64,000 bases of DNA, from the NCBI GenBank assembly GCA_030833445.1, contig JAURHD010000009.1, forward strand, positions 1 through 64,000, in the 5' to 3' direction. Each line of letters opens with the position of its first letter. The stretch's first letter is position 1. Positions 16,875 through 27,459 of this stretch are shown in pieces. Made by a program: the position numbers and the translations under genes. Source of the DNA: Cephaloticoccus sp. (GTDB lineage: Bacteria; Verrucomicrobiota; Verrucomicrobiia; Opitutales; Opitutaceae). The notes beneath the pieces were generated by a model. It made no database searches, was not told the origin of the DNA, and saw only the letters and a list, made by a program, of their open reading frames with translations.

Positions 16875-17639
16875 TTGGTGAGGGCGATGCTTCGCGGCGT
16901 CAACCGGAACGCATCGGTTTCGCGCTTGGCGCATGGCCGACTATCGCCAAGAACACAGGTCCTGAAATCGAATCCGACAGCCTCCGACGGACAGGCCGCC
17001 ATCCAAGGTATCACTGGCTGGCGCCGTTTGGTGCTGTGGCCGTTTGGGATGCTGTTACGTTTGTGGGGCATGTCGTTGCGCTTTGAGGAATCCGCGGAAG
17101 ATCTGCGTAACTACACCAAAAACGACGAGCCGGTTTCGATGGTGCTTTGGCACAACCGCCTGTTTCTGGCGGCGGAAATATTCCGGCGTTACCGCCAGCC
17201 AAGACCGATGTATGCGCTGGTCAGTCCGAGTCAGGACGGCGCGTGGCTGACCGCCTTTTTCAGTTTGATCGGTCTGCGTGCCGTGCGGGGTTCGAGTAGC
17301 AATCTGGGCCGCGAGGCGGCGAGTGCGCTCGTCAGTGCCCTGCGCGCGGGCAACGACTTGGGGATCACGCCCGACGGACCGCGTGGACCGCGCTATGTGT
17401 TTAAACCCGGGGCCTTGATTGTTGCCCGACGCACCAAGACGCCCCTGCTGCTGATCGGAGCCGATTTTGAGTCAGCCTGGCGATTCAACAAGGCATGGGA
17501 TCGGTTTTACCTGCCCAAACCATTCTCCAAGGTGCGCATGCGTTGTGAATTGGTCACAGCGGAGCAACTGGCCGACCGCGATGGCGCTCTCGACCAACTG
17601 CAGGCACGTTTGGTGGAATTGAATCCCGACCGGAATTAA
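16875..17639 (+). CDS. Lysophospholipid/lipid A-type acyltransferase (DUF374 family)
   Basis: The C-terminal 190 residues match the DUF374 acyltransferase family: MVLWHNRLFLAAEIFR with the catalytic-type histidine, LVSPSQDGAWLTAFFSLIGL, AVRGSSSNLGREAA, and GNDLGITPDGPRGPRYVFKPG. These inner-membrane enzymes transfer acyl chains to lipid precursors. The 254-residue length includes an uncertain N-terminal 55 residues; the start is a GTG at 16875 or a later codon. It diverges from the hypothetical gene before it. Confidence 0.82.
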   Translation: MVRAMLRGVNRNASVSRLAHGRLSPRTQVLKSNPTASDGQAAIQGITGWRRLVLWPFGMLLRLWGMSLRFEESAEDLRNYTKNDEPVSMVLWHNRLFLAAEIFRRYRQPRPMYALVSPSQDGAWLTAFFSLIGLRAVRGSSSNLGREAASALVSALRAGNDLGITPDGPRGPRYVFKPGALIVARRTKTPLLLIGADFESAWRFNKAWDRFYLPKPFSKVRMRCELVTAEQLADRDGALDQLQARLVELNPDRN

Positions 17640-17656
17640 GTGAATCCCACGTGGGA

Positions 17657-18049
17657 TTAAAACTCAGGGGCGAAGGTGCCCACTTTGCCGGGAGCGAGGG
17701 TGTAGTCCTCACCGACGCACCAAGTTTCGTCATTGAGGAGAAACTTGAAGGTCAATGGACTCTTGGCCCCGCTGAGATTTACGCTCCATTCGGTATCGGC
17801 GACGCAATTGAGCAGCAGGCCCTTTTCCCAGTTCAGCCCCGGGCCTTCGCCGCGGAGAAACAGGGCATTGCCAAAGCCGACATCGATTTGAGCGGTAATT
17901 GTGGTGATCGAGACCTTGGGAGCCGCGGGTTTCTTCGCGACGGTCTTCGCCTTTTTGGCGGCTGGGGCGGCCGCGGATTTCTTAACGACGGGCTTTGCAG
18001 CCGTCTTTTTCGCCGGGGTGAGCGCCTTGGTTTTAGTGGTCTTTTTCAT
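17657..18049 (-). CDS. Lys/Ala-rich (H1-like) tail joined to a starch-binding-like beta-sandwich domain
   Basis: The 130-residue protein has a low-complexity basic N-terminus (1-50: repeated KKT, AAKP, AKK units as in histone H1-like bacterial proteins) and then a compact domain (51-130) with ITAQIDVGFGNALFLRGEGP, LNWEKGLLLNCV and LTFKFLLNDETW. This pattern (x-LFLRG-x-LxW-x-G-x-L, then a hydrophobic FKF strand) resembles CBM20/CBM48-type carbohydrate-binding domains. Start at 18049 is chosen because the basic tail begins there. Combination suggests a nucleic acid or polyanion tail on a glycan-binding domain; role unknown. Confidence 0.68.
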   Translation of the reverse strand: MKKTTKTKALTPAKKTAAKPVVKKSAAAPAAKKAKTVAKKPAAPKVSITTITAQIDVGFGNALFLRGEGPGLNWEKGLLLNCVADTEWSVNLSGAKSPLTFKFLLNDETWCVGEDYTLAPGKVGTFAPEF

Positions 18050-18222
18050 GACGGAAATGGATGAATTGTTATGTCTGCCAAACAGGGTGGCTGGTTCCGT
18101 GTCCATAGCAAATCCGGGACCAAGTTGCCTCGTAACGGATAATTTGCCGGTCTGTAACGGGTTCAGGGCAAAAAATGATGTTTACTCAGTCCCGTGGTTT
18201 CCGCAAAACCACACCTCCTTTC

Positions 18223-18298
<76 letters not shown>

Positions 18299-18324
18299 CT
18301 TTTTTCCAATGTGGATAGAAATGT

Positions 18325-18353
18325 GCCCGCCGAAGCTAAGGGCAAAGGCGGGC
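18325..18353. terminator. Hairpin between tRNA-Ala and the convergent SDR gene
   Basis: GCCCGCC (18325-18331) pairs perfectly with GGCGGGC (18347-18353) over 15 nt. No T-run follows on either strand, so its use as a terminator is inferred from position only. Confidence 0.45.
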
Positions 18354-18367
18354 CACCAAGCGGATGG

Positions 18368-19105
18368 TCAAAGCGGTTCGACTGGCTGAATGGACGGCCA
18401 GAGGACCATTTCCTGCACGAAGAGATGCGAAGGTAGGGCGCAGATGTCGGCGACGATTTTGCCGAGTTCAGCTGGTTGAATACTTTTTTTGCGCACGGCC
18501 GCGGCCTGTTTGTCCAGTTTGGCGGCCGCGCCAAATTCGGTCGCGCCCCATGAAGGCGCAAGCGAGGTTACGCGCAGTCCTTGTTCGCGGTGTTCGAGGT
18601 AGAGGCACTTGGCAAATTGTTCGAGCCCGGCCTTAGCGGCGGAATACGTGCTCCAACCAGCCCAAGCCTGCCGCGCGCACACACTGCTGATATTGACGAT
18701 GGTGCCGCCGCCGGCCATCACGATGCGCGGAGCCGCTCGTCGGCAGCCGTAGAGGGCGCCATTCAAATTCACGGCGAGGGCGAGATCCATGTCGGCATCA
18801 GATTGCTCGACGGCCGGGGCGATGTGAATACCGGCACCGGCATTGTTGACCAGCACCTCAAACTTACCCGGGGCTTGATCGATCACGGCGAACACGCGGT
18901 CCCAGTCGGCGGTTGAAGTCACATCGGCTTGGATGGCGGTGGCGCCTAACTTGCTTGCGGCGCGATTCAGCGCTTTCGTGTCACGTCCGGTGATCCAGAC
19001 TTGGTAACCGGCCTGCACGAGGGCTTGGGTGATGCCGAGACCATAACCTTTGGCTCCACCGGTGACGAGTGCCTTGCGAATTTTACGGGACTTTTTCTGG
19101 GGCAT
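18368..19105 (-). CDS. Short-chain dehydrogenase/reductase
   Basis: A 245-residue classical SDR: cofactor motif [14 protein letters not shown] (TGxxxGxG), NNAGAGIH as the NNAG motif, [15 protein letters not shown] with the catalytic Ser, and [13 protein letters not shown] as YxxxK. The start at 19105 places the cofactor motif near residue 13; a longer frame to 19204 adds unconserved sequence. Substrate unknown; no operon partners. Confidence 0.9.
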   Translation of the reverse strand: MPQKKSRKIRKALVTGGAKGYGLGITQALVQAGYQVWITGRDTKALNRAASKLGATAIQADVTSTADWDRVFAVIDQAPGKFEVLVNNAGAGIHIAPAVEQSDADMDLALAVNLNGALYGCRRAAPRIVMAGGGTIVNISSVCARQAWAGWSTYSAAKAGLEQFAKCLYLEHREQGLRVTSLAPSWGATEFGAAAKLDKQAAAVRKKSIQPAELGKIVADICALPSHLFVQEMVLWPSIQPVEPL

Positions 19106-19217
19106 AACCAAACCCAACCACCAATTACCCCATCGTGTCGAGTTTGACACGGAACTTACGGTTCCGATTACCCTGTTTACCGGTTGCGAAATCGACGGAC
19201 CCATTTAGCGATAGGGG

Positions 19218-19637
19218 ATGGTCAAGAGCACCGGCATTTATCGCGGCGAACTGAATTGCGAACTTACCCATGGCCCTTCCGGGCAGGTGATCTCCACCGA
19301 TGCGCCGGTGGATAATCAGGGAAGGGGGCAGGCTTTTTCACCGACCGATCTGACCGCCGCCTCGCTGGGTTCATGCATTGTGACGACCATGGCGATCTCA
19401 GCCCGCAGCAAGTTGGGCTTTGATATCCCCGGTGTGCGTTGGGTGGTGACCAAGGAAATGTCCACCGATGCACCGCGCCGGATTGTGCGCATCGGCACGG
19501 AGGTCTGGCTGCCGATTCCCAAGTCAAAGGATCCGACTGGATCGCTTGAACGGGTGGCCTTGGGTTGCCCGGTGCATCGCAGTCTGCACCCAGATATCGA
19601 CAAGCCGATCGTGTTTCACTGGGCCGACGAGGCCTGA
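19218..19637 (+). CDS. OsmC family peroxiredoxin-like protein
   Basis: The 139-residue protein has the OsmC/YhfA layout: GRGQAFSPTDLTAASLGSCI with the first reactive cysteine (Cys53) and ERVALGCPVHRSL with the second (Cys117). OsmC proteins reduce organic hydroperoxides with these two cysteines. Its end overlaps the convergent exported-protein gene by 22 bp. Family assignment is firm; the physiological substrate is not known. Confidence 0.93.
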   Translation: MVKSTGIYRGELNCELTHGPSGQVISTDAPVDNQGRGQAFSPTDLTAASLGSCIVTTMAISARSKLGFDIPGVRWVVTKEMSTDAPRRIVRIGTEVWLPIPKSKDPTGSLERVALGCPVHRSLHPDIDKPIVFHWADEA

Positions 19638-20089
19638 TACGAAACCGTGCTCAAGTTATACGTACCGTTGAAAATCAGTTCCGTATCGTCGACGCCAATG
19701 CGCACCTTGATTTTCCCCGTGGCATCACCCGCCGGATCAGCATAACCAGTCACGTGGCGGGGTTTGTTTTTGTGATTCATGGCCTCGCCGGTGAACTCAC
19801 AGCGTTCTCCGCGTTTCAGTTTCAAGAAATCCTCATGGGTGATCTTGATGGTGATCCGGCCGGTTTCATTCCAAAAAATCCACGGAAACACCTTGGCGCT
19901 GTAAGTGGCGGTAAACTGGTCGTCCTCACTTTTAAAGGCACTGGTCTGGAGGGTGACGCTGCCGACGTAGATCGAGGTTTTCATCGATCCCACCTCAACG
20001 CGGTTCCATTCTGGCTGCGCGAGCGGGGCCGCAAAAAGTGGGCTCAACCACAACAGGCCTAACAGGGGCAACAGGCGGGACAATCGCAT
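19616..20089 (-). CDS. Exported protein of unknown function
   Basis: A 157-residue protein with a clear signal peptide ([20 protein letters not shown], first 20 residues) and a mature part rich in beta strands ([40 protein letters not shown]). No motif recognised. The start at 20089 is preferred over 20101 because it opens the signal peptide. It is convergent with the OsmC gene and divergent from argH. Confidence 0.75.
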   Translation of the reverse strand: MRLSRLLPLLGLLWLSPLFAAPLAQPEWNRVEVGSMKTSIYVGSVTLQTSAFKSEDDQFTATYSAKVFPWIFWNETGRITIKITHEDFLKLKRGERCEFTGEAMNHKNKPRHVTGYADPAGDATGKIKVRIGVDDTELIFNGTYNLSTVSYQASSAQ

Positions 20090-20186
20090 GGCAGGAACCA
20101 TGATCTGCTCAGACCATTGCGCAAACGGGAAGTTCAGCCGTAATTTCTCATTGCGCGTCGGGTCAGCCCGGCGTCAGCTAAAACCC

Positions 20187-21599
20187 ATGGCCAAGAAGCA
20201 CAAACAAGTCACCTGGGGCGGCCGGTTTTCCGCCGGTCCCGCCGAACTGATGCTGAAATTCAGCGAGTCGGTGTCGTTTGATCATCGCTTGGCCCCGTTT
20301 GATATCGCCGGCAGCAAAGCGCACTCGGCGATGCTCGCCCACGTGGGTTTGATCACCACCCGGGAGCGGGATGCGATACACTCCGGACTTGATGCCATTC
20401 TGCAGGAGATCTCGGCCGGCAAGTTCAAATGGGACGCGCAGCTGGAAGATGTGCACATGAACATCGAACAGGCTTTGACCAAGAAGGTCCCGGCGGCGGC
20501 CAAGTTGCACACGGCCCGGAGTCGCAATGACCAAGTGGCGACGGATATGCGGCTTTGGTTCAAGCATGCCTGCGGAGAACTCGCGGCAAAATTGCTCTCC
20601 GCCCAGCAGGCTTTGTTGGCGGTTGCGACGGCCAATCGCGAAGTGCTCATCCCGGGTTACACGCATTTGCAGCGGGCGCAGCCAGTCTATCTCGCGCACC
20701 ATCTTTTTGCCTGGTTGGAAATGTTGGAGCGGGACCGTCTGCGGTTTGAGCATGTCGCCGCGCAGGCCAACTGGTGTCCATTAGGCTCCGGAGCCATCGC
20801 CGGCACTACGTTGCCAATTGATCGGGAGTTTACCGCCAAGCAACTTGGTTTCGTGGATGCGAAAGGCCGGCCGCAGGTCACGCAAAATTCCATGGATACC
20901 GTGGCGGATCGCGACGTCTTCATTGAATTTGCCCAAGCTTGTGCGCTGGTTGGCGTGCATTTTTCCCGGATGGCCGAGGATCTGATTTTGTGGAGTAGCG
21001 CGGAATTCAAATTCGTCGAATTACCGGATGCATTTTGCACCGGTTCCTCCCTGATGCCGCAGAAGAAGAATCCCGATTCGTGCGAACTGCTCCGGGGCAA
21101 GTCCGCGCGGTTGCAGGGAAATCTGCATACGCTGCTGACTCTCGCGAAGGGCCTGCCGATGACCTACAATCGTGACCTGCAGGAGGACAAGCCGCCGGTG
21201 TTCGACAGCTACGATCAGACCGCGCTGTGTGCCGACGTGTTTGCCGGCACGGTTGGCGGGATGACCGTGCACACCGACAAATGTGCGGCTGCAGTGGCCG
21301 ATCCGGCTTTGCTCGCCACCGACCTCGCAGACTACCTCGTCGAACGGGGGGTGCCTTTTCGCGAGGCCCACCATGCGGTCGGGGCCGTGGTGCAATTGGC
21401 CGAGAAAAATGCCATGCAATTGGATCATCTGCCGACCGAGGAAGTGATGAAGTTGCACAAGGGCTTTGGAGCCGATTGGGCCGAGGTATTTGATTTACAA
21501 CGTGCCATGGCCAAGCGCCAAGGCACGGGGATGCCCGGACCCAAACAGCTCAATCGTCAGATGCAACGTTGGCAGAAACGTCTTGGTGGCAAGGTCTGA
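20187..21599 (+). CDS. argH: Argininosuccinate lyase
   Basis: ArgH cleaves argininosuccinate to arginine and fumarate. The 470-residue protein starts [27 protein letters not shown] and contains the fumarase/aspartase superfamily signature [35 protein letters not shown] and [16 protein letters not shown] with catalytic His. The ATG at 20187 begins the conserved sequence; 33 preceding codons in frame are not conserved. No other arg genes are nearby. Confidence 0.97.
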   Translation: MAKKHKQVTWGGRFSAGPAELMLKFSESVSFDHRLAPFDIAGSKAHSAMLAHVGLITTRERDAIHSGLDAILQEISAGKFKWDAQLEDVHMNIEQALTKKVPAAAKLHTARSRNDQVATDMRLWFKHACGELAAKLLSAQQALLAVATANREVLIPGYTHLQRAQPVYLAHHLFAWLEMLERDRLRFEHVAAQANWCPLGSGAIAGTTLPIDREFTAKQLGFVDAKGRPQVTQNSMDTVADRDVFIEFAQACALVGVHFSRMAEDLILWSSAEFKFVELPDAFCTGSSLMPQKKNPDSCELLRGKSARLQGNLHTLLTLAKGLPMTYNRDLQEDKPPVFDSYDQTALCADVFAGTVGGMTVHTDKCAAAVADPALLATDLADYLVERGVPFREAHHAVGAVVQLAEKNAMQLDHLPTEEVMKLHKGFGADWAEVFDLQRAMAKRQGTGMPGPKQLNRQMQRWQKRLGGKV

Positions 21600-21655
21600 G
21601 GATGATGGCCGGTTACGCAGGACCAAACGCCCGTGTTGGAGGCGGAGCTTGAGCC

Positions 21656-23065
21656 ATGGCGACATTGTTTCCCACGGAGAAGTCCGATCCTGAACTGGTC
21701 CCATATCGGGCCGGATTGTTCTTTGGTTTTTTCAACGCACTGGTTTGGCAGATTGCGATCGGCACCCCCATGGTGCTGTTTGCCGAGCGACTTGGCGCGA
21801 GTTCCCTGCAAGTCGGGATGGCCTATTCCTTCGTGTTTCTGCAGACGCCGTTGCTGGTTTTTGCGACCGCGCTCCTGCCGCGCTTCGGCTTCAAACGCAT
21901 GGCGATGGGAGGGTGGGCTGCCCGGAGTGTGTTTCTGGCGATTCCACTTTATCTGGCGATTCTGGCACCGGACATCGGCCGCCCTTGGATGATCAGCGCA
22001 TTTATCGGGAGTGTATTTTTCTTTAGTTTTTTCCGGACCGTTGGGGCTTCAGCGATGACTCCATGGTTTTTCGGTTTGTTGCCGTCCAAGGTGAGGGGCC
22101 GTTTTTTTGCGAATGACCAAATGCTCTCAGGTATTTCCGGTGTCGGAACGTTGGTGGCCTGTGCGTCGTTATTTGCATTTATGCCGATCTACACAGCGCT
22201 GCTGATCCAATACGGTATTGCGGTCATCGGTTCGGTTTTGAGTTATGGCGCGCTCGATCGCCTGCCGGATATCGCCAAGCCGACGACGATCAGTCTGGCA
22301 TCTGTGCTGCGCGATACGCCGCGTCACATCCTGAAACCGTCACCCTTCCGGCATTACCTTTGGCTGGCGGCGTGGTATGCCGGCACAATTACATCGATCC
22401 CGCCCTTCTCGGCTTATTTTTTGAAAGTAGATGTGCACCTGAGTTCGGGTCGCATCATGCTCTTTGAGGTGTTGCGCTTTATCGGGGTGATCGTGGGTGC
22501 CTGGTTGTTACGTCGGCGAATCGACCACACCGGGGCCAAACCGTTTTTCCTGCTCTCGCTGCTGCTTTATGCCCTTGTGGCGGTATTTTGGTGGTTGTAT
22601 CTGCGCGGCCTCATGGGCGGTGGGGCGGTGCTGTTTGGTATCTACTTTGTGGTCGGGCTGGGGGCCGTGTGCTGGAATGTGGCCAACTTGAATTACCTGC
22701 CCAAGGTGGTGCCATCGGCGGAACGACCCTTGTATATTTCCATCCATGCCGCGGTCACGGCATTTTTGGGTGGCTGTGCGCCCATCATCTGGGGCTTGTT
22801 TCTCAAGGAGACCAATGCGGATGGGTCCCCCGGTATCAATGCCACGGTATTTGAGTGGTTTTTCGTCTGCCTGCTGGTGAGCTTCAGCATCCTTTCGATG
22901 CTCGTGGCCCGGCTGAAGGAGGACAACAAAACGTCTGTCGAACCGTTGATCATGGGCAATGCATTGCTCCGCCCATTCCGGGCGGCGAGTTACATGGTAA
23001 ATTTGATCGATTTGCCCGGGGCGGCCCGGGGTCGGGAAAAACCGGCCAATTCCCCGGGGGAGTAA
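21656..23065 (+). CDS. MFS transporter
   Basis: The 469-residue protein shows about 12 hydrophobic segments: LFFGFFNALVWQIAIGTPMV, LQVGMAYSFVFLQTPLLVFATALL, FLAIPLYLAILAPDIG and so on, with a central hydrophilic loop near residues 200-230, as in the major facilitator superfamily. No substrate-specific signature is visible. It follows argH by 56 nt and precedes mutL, without an obvious functional link. Confidence 0.8.
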   Translation: MATLFPTEKSDPELVPYRAGLFFGFFNALVWQIAIGTPMVLFAERLGASSLQVGMAYSFVFLQTPLLVFATALLPRFGFKRMAMGGWAARSVFLAIPLYLAILAPDIGRPWMISAFIGSVFFFSFFRTVGASAMTPWFFGLLPSKVRGRFFANDQMLSGISGVGTLVACASLFAFMPIYTALLIQYGIAVIGSVLSYGALDRLPDIAKPTTISLASVLRDTPRHILKPSPFRHYLWLAAWYAGTITSIPPFSAYFLKVDVHLSSGRIMLFEVLRFIGVIVGAWLLRRRIDHTGAKPFFLLSLLLYALVAVFWWLYLRGLMGGGAVLFGIYFVVGLGAVCWNVANLNYLPKVVPSAERPLYISIHAAVTAFLGGCAPIIWGLFLKETNADGSPGINATVFEWFFVCLLVSFSILSMLVARLKEDNKTSVEPLIMGNALLRPFRAASYMVNLIDLPGAARGREKPANSPGE

Positions 23066-23112
23066 TTCCGCGCTTCCGTCCGGCCGGGTTTCCGTGATTG
23101 GCTGACCCTTCC

Positions 23113-24912
23113 ATGGCCACTGTTCGAATCCTGCCCGACCAGGTTGCTAATCAAATCGCCGCCGGAGAGGTGATTGAGCGGCCAGCTGCGGTCATCAAGG
23201 AACTGGTGGAAAATGCGTTGGATGCCGGAGCGACCCGCATCGAAGTGGAATTTCGGCACGGCGGCCGTTCCCTGATGCGGATCGAGGATAATGGCTATGG
23301 GATGAGCAAGGATGACGCCTTGATGGCCCTTGAACGGCATGCGACCAGCAAGATCGCCGAAGCTGCCGATTTGGACCGGCTCGCCAGTTATGGTTTTCGG
23401 GGCGAGGCCCTGCCGTCGATTGCGAGCGTGTCACGCTTTGAATTGCAGACGCGGGAGGCCGACCGCGATGTCGGCACGGAGATTCTCGTCAATGGTGGCA
23501 AGCTCCTGCATGTGCGCGATTGTGGCCGACCGGTCGGCACCCGAATCGTGGTGACCCATTTGTTCAACTCGGTGCCAGCGCGTCGAAAGTTTCTCAAAAC
23601 GGATCAGACCGAGGCGGCGCATATCATCCAGTGCGTCCGATTCTACGCCCTGGCTAGTCCGCAGGCGGCGTTTACCCTGATTGAGAACGGCCGCGTGATA
23701 TTCCGCTCGCCGGAGTGTTCCACGTTGGCAGAGCGCGTCGCGGAAATATTTGGGCGGCAGACGGCGGAATCTCTGCTGCCGATTCAGGCGGAGGAGGATG
23801 GCATGCGCTTGAGTGGTCTGATCGGCCGACCCGGAGTGGGGCGGGCGACCCGGCATGAAATGGTGGTCTTCGTCAACCAACGGCCGGTGGACAGCCGCAC
23901 ACTCAATTATGCCTTGATCGAGAGCTATCACGAATCCCTGCCGAAAGGCCGTTACCCTCTCGCGTTTGTTTTCTTCGAATGTGAGCCGGCCCAAGTGGAC
24001 GTGAATGTGCATCCGGCGAAACGCGAAGTGCGGTTTCGCAGCGAGCCGGCTGTGCGTGCTTTTGTGATTCGCAGTGTGCTCGGTCGACTGCGCGAATACA
24101 CGGTCGGCACCGGCCCCGTGGTCGCCGTTACGCCACCGACAAAACCGACGAATTCACCGGTCGTTGCGCCGCCGGTTTCAACGCCGGTTTACCGGCCAAC
24201 ATCAGGCACGACGCCGAGCCCACCAGCACCAGATACTTCGAGGGTTTTGACTCCGAGTCCAGCGGCCCCCGTCAAACCCGTGGCTGACCATCAGCCGGCT
24301 CCGGTTACATCGGCTAAGCCGAATTCACCTACGCCGGACTGGCGTTTCGTTGGGCTGGCGCATGGTAATTTTGCGTTGTTCGAAACCGCTGCGGGACTCG
24401 TTTTACTGGATCGGCGCGCGGCGCATGAGCGGATTTGGTTTGAGCGGTTGCAGGAGCAATTCCGTTCGGGCCAAGTGCCGAGTCAGCGTTTGTTACTCCC
24501 CGTGCCAATGGAGTTGGATCCGATTGCCTCCGCCTTGCTGCTGGATCGGTTGGATTTTCTGTCCGCGCACGGTTTTGAAGTGTCGGAATTCGGCCGAAAT
24601 TTCTTTCGCGTAGAGGCCTTGCCGGCCTGGATGGAACCAGGAGATGTGGAAGGGTTTATGCGGGATTTACTCGGCCTGTTGCGGGACGGACGTCTGCAGG
24701 GCAAAAATGTGGATTTGGCGCGGGAAGAATTGGCCCGTTTGGCCGTAGCCAAGGCCGTGCGTTTGCCGGAAATTGCCCGCGAAACCGAGATTCGGGCGCT
24801 CCTCGGCCAGTTATTGGCGACCAGTCATCCACTTACGAACCCCGCGGGCCGTCCCACATATATCGAGCTCAACCACGCCGAACTTGCCCGTCGTTTCCAA
24901 AAATTGACATGA
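23113..24912 (+). CDS. mutL: DNA mismatch repair protein MutL, endonuclease motifs degenerate
   Basis: MutL is the ATPase that links mismatch recognition to strand removal. The 599-residue protein has the complete GHKL ATPase: NQIAAGEVIERPAAVIKELVENALDAGAT (split here as NQIAAGEVIERP and LVENALDAGAT), DNGYGM, ATSKI and GFRGEALPSI, then a proline/threonine-rich linker (about 345-400). In the C-terminal domain the endonuclease motif DQHA(X)2E(X)4E is DRRAAHERIWFE (433-444), and CPHGRP is NPAGRP (576-581), so metal and Zn ligands are lost. The ATG at 23113 begins conserved sequence; a TTG 15 nt upstream is in frame. Confidence 0.95.
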   Translation: MATVRILPDQVANQIAAGEVIERPAAVIKELVENALDAGATRIEVEFRHGGRSLMRIEDNGYGMSKDDALMALERHATSKIAEAADLDRLASYGFRGEALPSIASVSRFELQTREADRDVGTEILVNGGKLLHVRDCGRPVGTRIVVTHLFNSVPARRKFLKTDQTEAAHIIQCVRFYALASPQAAFTLIENGRVIFRSPECSTLAERVAEIFGRQTAESLLPIQAEEDGMRLSGLIGRPGVGRATRHEMVVFVNQRPVDSRTLNYALIESYHESLPKGRYPLAFVFFECEPAQVDVNVHPAKREVRFRSEPAVRAFVIRSVLGRLREYTVGTGPVVAVTPPTKPTNSPVVAPPVSTPVYRPTSGTTPSPPAPDTSRVLTPSPAAPVKPVADHQPAPVTSAKPNSPTPDWRFVGLAHGNFALFETAAGLVLLDRRAAHERIWFERLQEQFRSGQVPSQRLLLPVPMELDPIASALLLDRLDFLSAHGFEVSEFGRNFFRVEALPAWMEPGDVEGFMRDLLGLLRDGRLQGKNVDLAREELARLAVAKAVRLPEIARETEIRALLGQLLATSHPLTNPAGRPTYIELNHAELARRFQKLT

Positions 24913-24960
24913 CCACAGCTTCCATGTGGCACGATTCATGTTAGCTTCCATTTTCCAAAG

Positions 24961-27459
24961 ATGCCAAAAACCAAAAAAGTAACGTCTACAAAAGTCACGA
25001 CCGCCCCACCGTCCACGGATACGCCTGAGGAGGTGATGCGCTCGTTGATTTTGCGTCACTTGACCTCAACGCTGGCGCGGCATCAGGCTGGGGCCACCGC
25101 ACGGGACTGGTGGGTGGCGACCGCCTTGGCGGTGCGGGACGGCATCCATCATCGCATGATTGCGACCCAAGGCGTGCATGCGGAAAAGAACGTCCGCCGC
25201 CTCTACTACTTTTCGATGGAGTATTTGATGGGCCGCTTGTTTGAGAGCAACCTGCACGCGACCGATCAATTGGAGACGGCCCGCGGGGCCCTCGCCGGAC
25301 TTGGCATCGACTTTGATGAAATTCGGGAATCCGAACTCGATATGGGTTTGGGCAACGGTGGTCTCGGCCGTCTGGCAGCATGTTTCCTCGATTCACTATC
25401 CACCTTGGATTACCCGGCGCTGGGTTACGGCATCTATTACGAATTCGGTTTGTTTAAGCAGGAATTTGTCAAAGGCCATCAAGTGGAGCATCCGGACCGG
25501 TGGCGGGTGTTCGGCAGTCCGTGGGAAGTCATGCACCCGGATTACACCCAGAAGATCCCACTCTACGGCCGGGTGGAAAATGTTTTCGATGACCGGGGCA
25601 ATTACCGGCCGCGCTGGGTAGACACCAAGGAAATGCTGGGTGTGCCGCACGATATTCCAATCGCGGGTTATGGCACGAAGACCGTGAATCTCCTGCGCCT
25701 CTGGTCATCCCATGCAACGGAGGACTTCGACCTCGCGGCATTTAATTCCGGTGGGTATGAGGAGGCGGTGAAGGAAAAAGCCGCCGGCGAGACCATCTCG
25801 AAGGTGCTATACCCGAACGACAAGACCGAGAACGGCAAGGAACTGCGGCTCGTGCAGCAGTATTTCTTCGTGGCCTGTTCTTTGCGCGATCTGATCCGGC
25901 GTCATTTCCGCGACAAGTCGAACTCTTGGGGAAATTTCTCCGCCAAAGTGGCGATCCAGCTCAACGATACGCACCCGGCCATCGCGGTGGTCGAGCTCAT
26001 GCGCATCCTGCTTGATGAACATGACCAGAGCTGGAACGACGCCTGGACCATTGTCGCGAAGACCTTTGCCTACACAAACCACACGCTCCTTCCCGAAGCC
26101 TTGGAAAAATGGGGCGTGCCACTTTTTGAGCGCGTATTGCCCCGCCATCTGCAGATCATCTTTGAGATCAATTCCCGGCTGATGAAGACCTGCGCCGAGA
26201 AGTGGCCGGAAGATCACGACAAGATGCGGGTCTGCTCCCTCATTGAGGAAAACGGCGGCAAGATGGTCCGGATGGCGAATCTGGCGGTGGCCGGTTCGCA
26301 TACGGTCAACGGCGTGGCGGCCCTGCATACCGTGCTGTTGCGCAAACATCTCTTCCCCGAATTCGACGCCCTCTATCCTGGCAAATTCCAAAACAAGACC
26401 AATGGGATCACACCGCGTCGTTGGTTGCTCCAGTGCAATCCCTTGCTGTCCGCTTTCATTACCGAAACCCTCGGCCACAAACGGTGGGTGCGGAATCTCG
26501 ACCTGCTGCAGGAGCTGGCCAAGTCGGCCAAGAAACCGGCCGCCCAGAAAAAATTCATGGCGATCAAGCGCGCCAACAAAGTGGAGCTGGCTGCCGTCAT
26601 CAAGCATGCTTGCGGCGTGGAGGTTTCACCCGACGCGCTGTTTGATGTGCAAATCAAACGACTGCACGAATACAAGCGCCAGCATTTGAATTTGCTGCAC
26701 ATTCTCGCGCTCTACCGCCGCTTGCTGCAAAATCCTTCACTCGACATCGTGCCGCGTGTCTTCGTCTTTGCGGCCAAGGCAGCCCCCGGCTATGACCTCG
26801 CGAAGAACATCATCCGGGCGATCAATATTATTGGGGCACGGATCAATGCGGATGAACGGATCGGCAGCAAACTGAAGGTAGCCTTTCTGCCCAACTACCG
26901 GGTTTCCCTGGCCGAGAAAATCATCCCGGCGGCGGATCTTTCCGAACAGATTTCCACCGCGGGTAAGGAAGCTTCCGGCACCGGCAACATGAAACTCTCC
27001 CTCAACGGAGCCCTCACGATCGGCACGCTGGACGGGGCGAACGTTGAAATCGGCGAAGAAGTGGGTGACGATAATATCTTCATCTTTGGCATGACGGTGG
27101 AGGAGGTGGAAGCCCTCCGCGCTCGTGGCTACAACCCGATTGATTTCTACGAACGCGATGAAGAACTGCGCGCCATCGTGGACTGGATCGGCAGCGACTA
27201 TTTCACGCCCGGTGAACACAATGCCTTCGCGGCCTTGCATCACAGTCTGTTGCATGGCGGGGATCCCTTCATGGTTCTGGCCGACTTCCGGGCTTACAGC
27301 GATGCCCAGCTGAAGGTTGATGCGGCTTACCGCGATCAGGCGAAATGGGCGGAGATGGCGATCTTGAACACGGCCCGCGTTGGCAAGTTTTCCAGCGATC
27401 GCACCATCCGCGAATACGCCGAGCAAATCTGGGTTCTGCCGGCGGTCGCCGTGCCCTGA
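24961..27459 (+). CDS. glgP: Glycogen/starch/alpha-glucan phosphorylase
   Basis: GlgP releases glucose 1-phosphate from glycogen and maltodextrins using pyridoxal phosphate. The 832 residues match the family size (about 815-850). Seen: [55 protein letters not shown]-like region, and the PLP lysine block [20 protein letters not shown] followed by TLDGANVEI. The N-terminal 25 residues are a low-complexity Thr/Pro/Lys extension. It abuts the convergent ketosynthase gene at 27459/27460. Confidence 0.97.
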   Translation: MPKTKKVTSTKVTTAPPSTDTPEEVMRSLILRHLTSTLARHQAGATARDWWVATALAVRDGIHHRMIATQGVHAEKNVRRLYYFSMEYLMGRLFESNLHATDQLETARGALAGLGIDFDEIRESELDMGLGNGGLGRLAACFLDSLSTLDYPALGYGIYYEFGLFKQEFVKGHQVEHPDRWRVFGSPWEVMHPDYTQKIPLYGRVENVFDDRGNYRPRWVDTKEMLGVPHDIPIAGYGTKTVNLLRLWSSHATEDFDLAAFNSGGYEEAVKEKAAGETISKVLYPNDKTENGKELRLVQQYFFVACSLRDLIRRHFRDKSNSWGNFSAKVAIQLNDTHPAIAVVELMRILLDEHDQSWNDAWTIVAKTFAYTNHTLLPEALEKWGVPLFERVLPRHLQIIFEINSRLMKTCAEKWPEDHDKMRVCSLIEENGGKMVRMANLAVAGSHTVNGVAALHTVLLRKHLFPEFDALYPGKFQNKTNGITPRRWLLQCNPLLSAFITETLGHKRWVRNLDLLQELAKSAKKPAAQKKFMAIKRANKVELAAVIKHACGVEVSPDALFDVQIKRLHEYKRQHLNLLHILALYRRLLQNPSLDIVPRVFVFAAKAAPGYDLAKNIIRAINIIGARINADERIGSKLKVAFLPNYRVSLAEKIIPAADLSEQISTAGKEASGTGNMKLSLNGALTIGTLDGANVEIGEEVGDDNIFIFGMTVEEVEALRARGYNPIDFYERDEELRAIVDWIGSDYFTPGEHNAFAALHHSLLHGGDPFMVLADFRAYSDAQLKVDAAYRDQAKWAEMAILNTARVGKFSSDRTIREYAEQIWVLPAVAVP

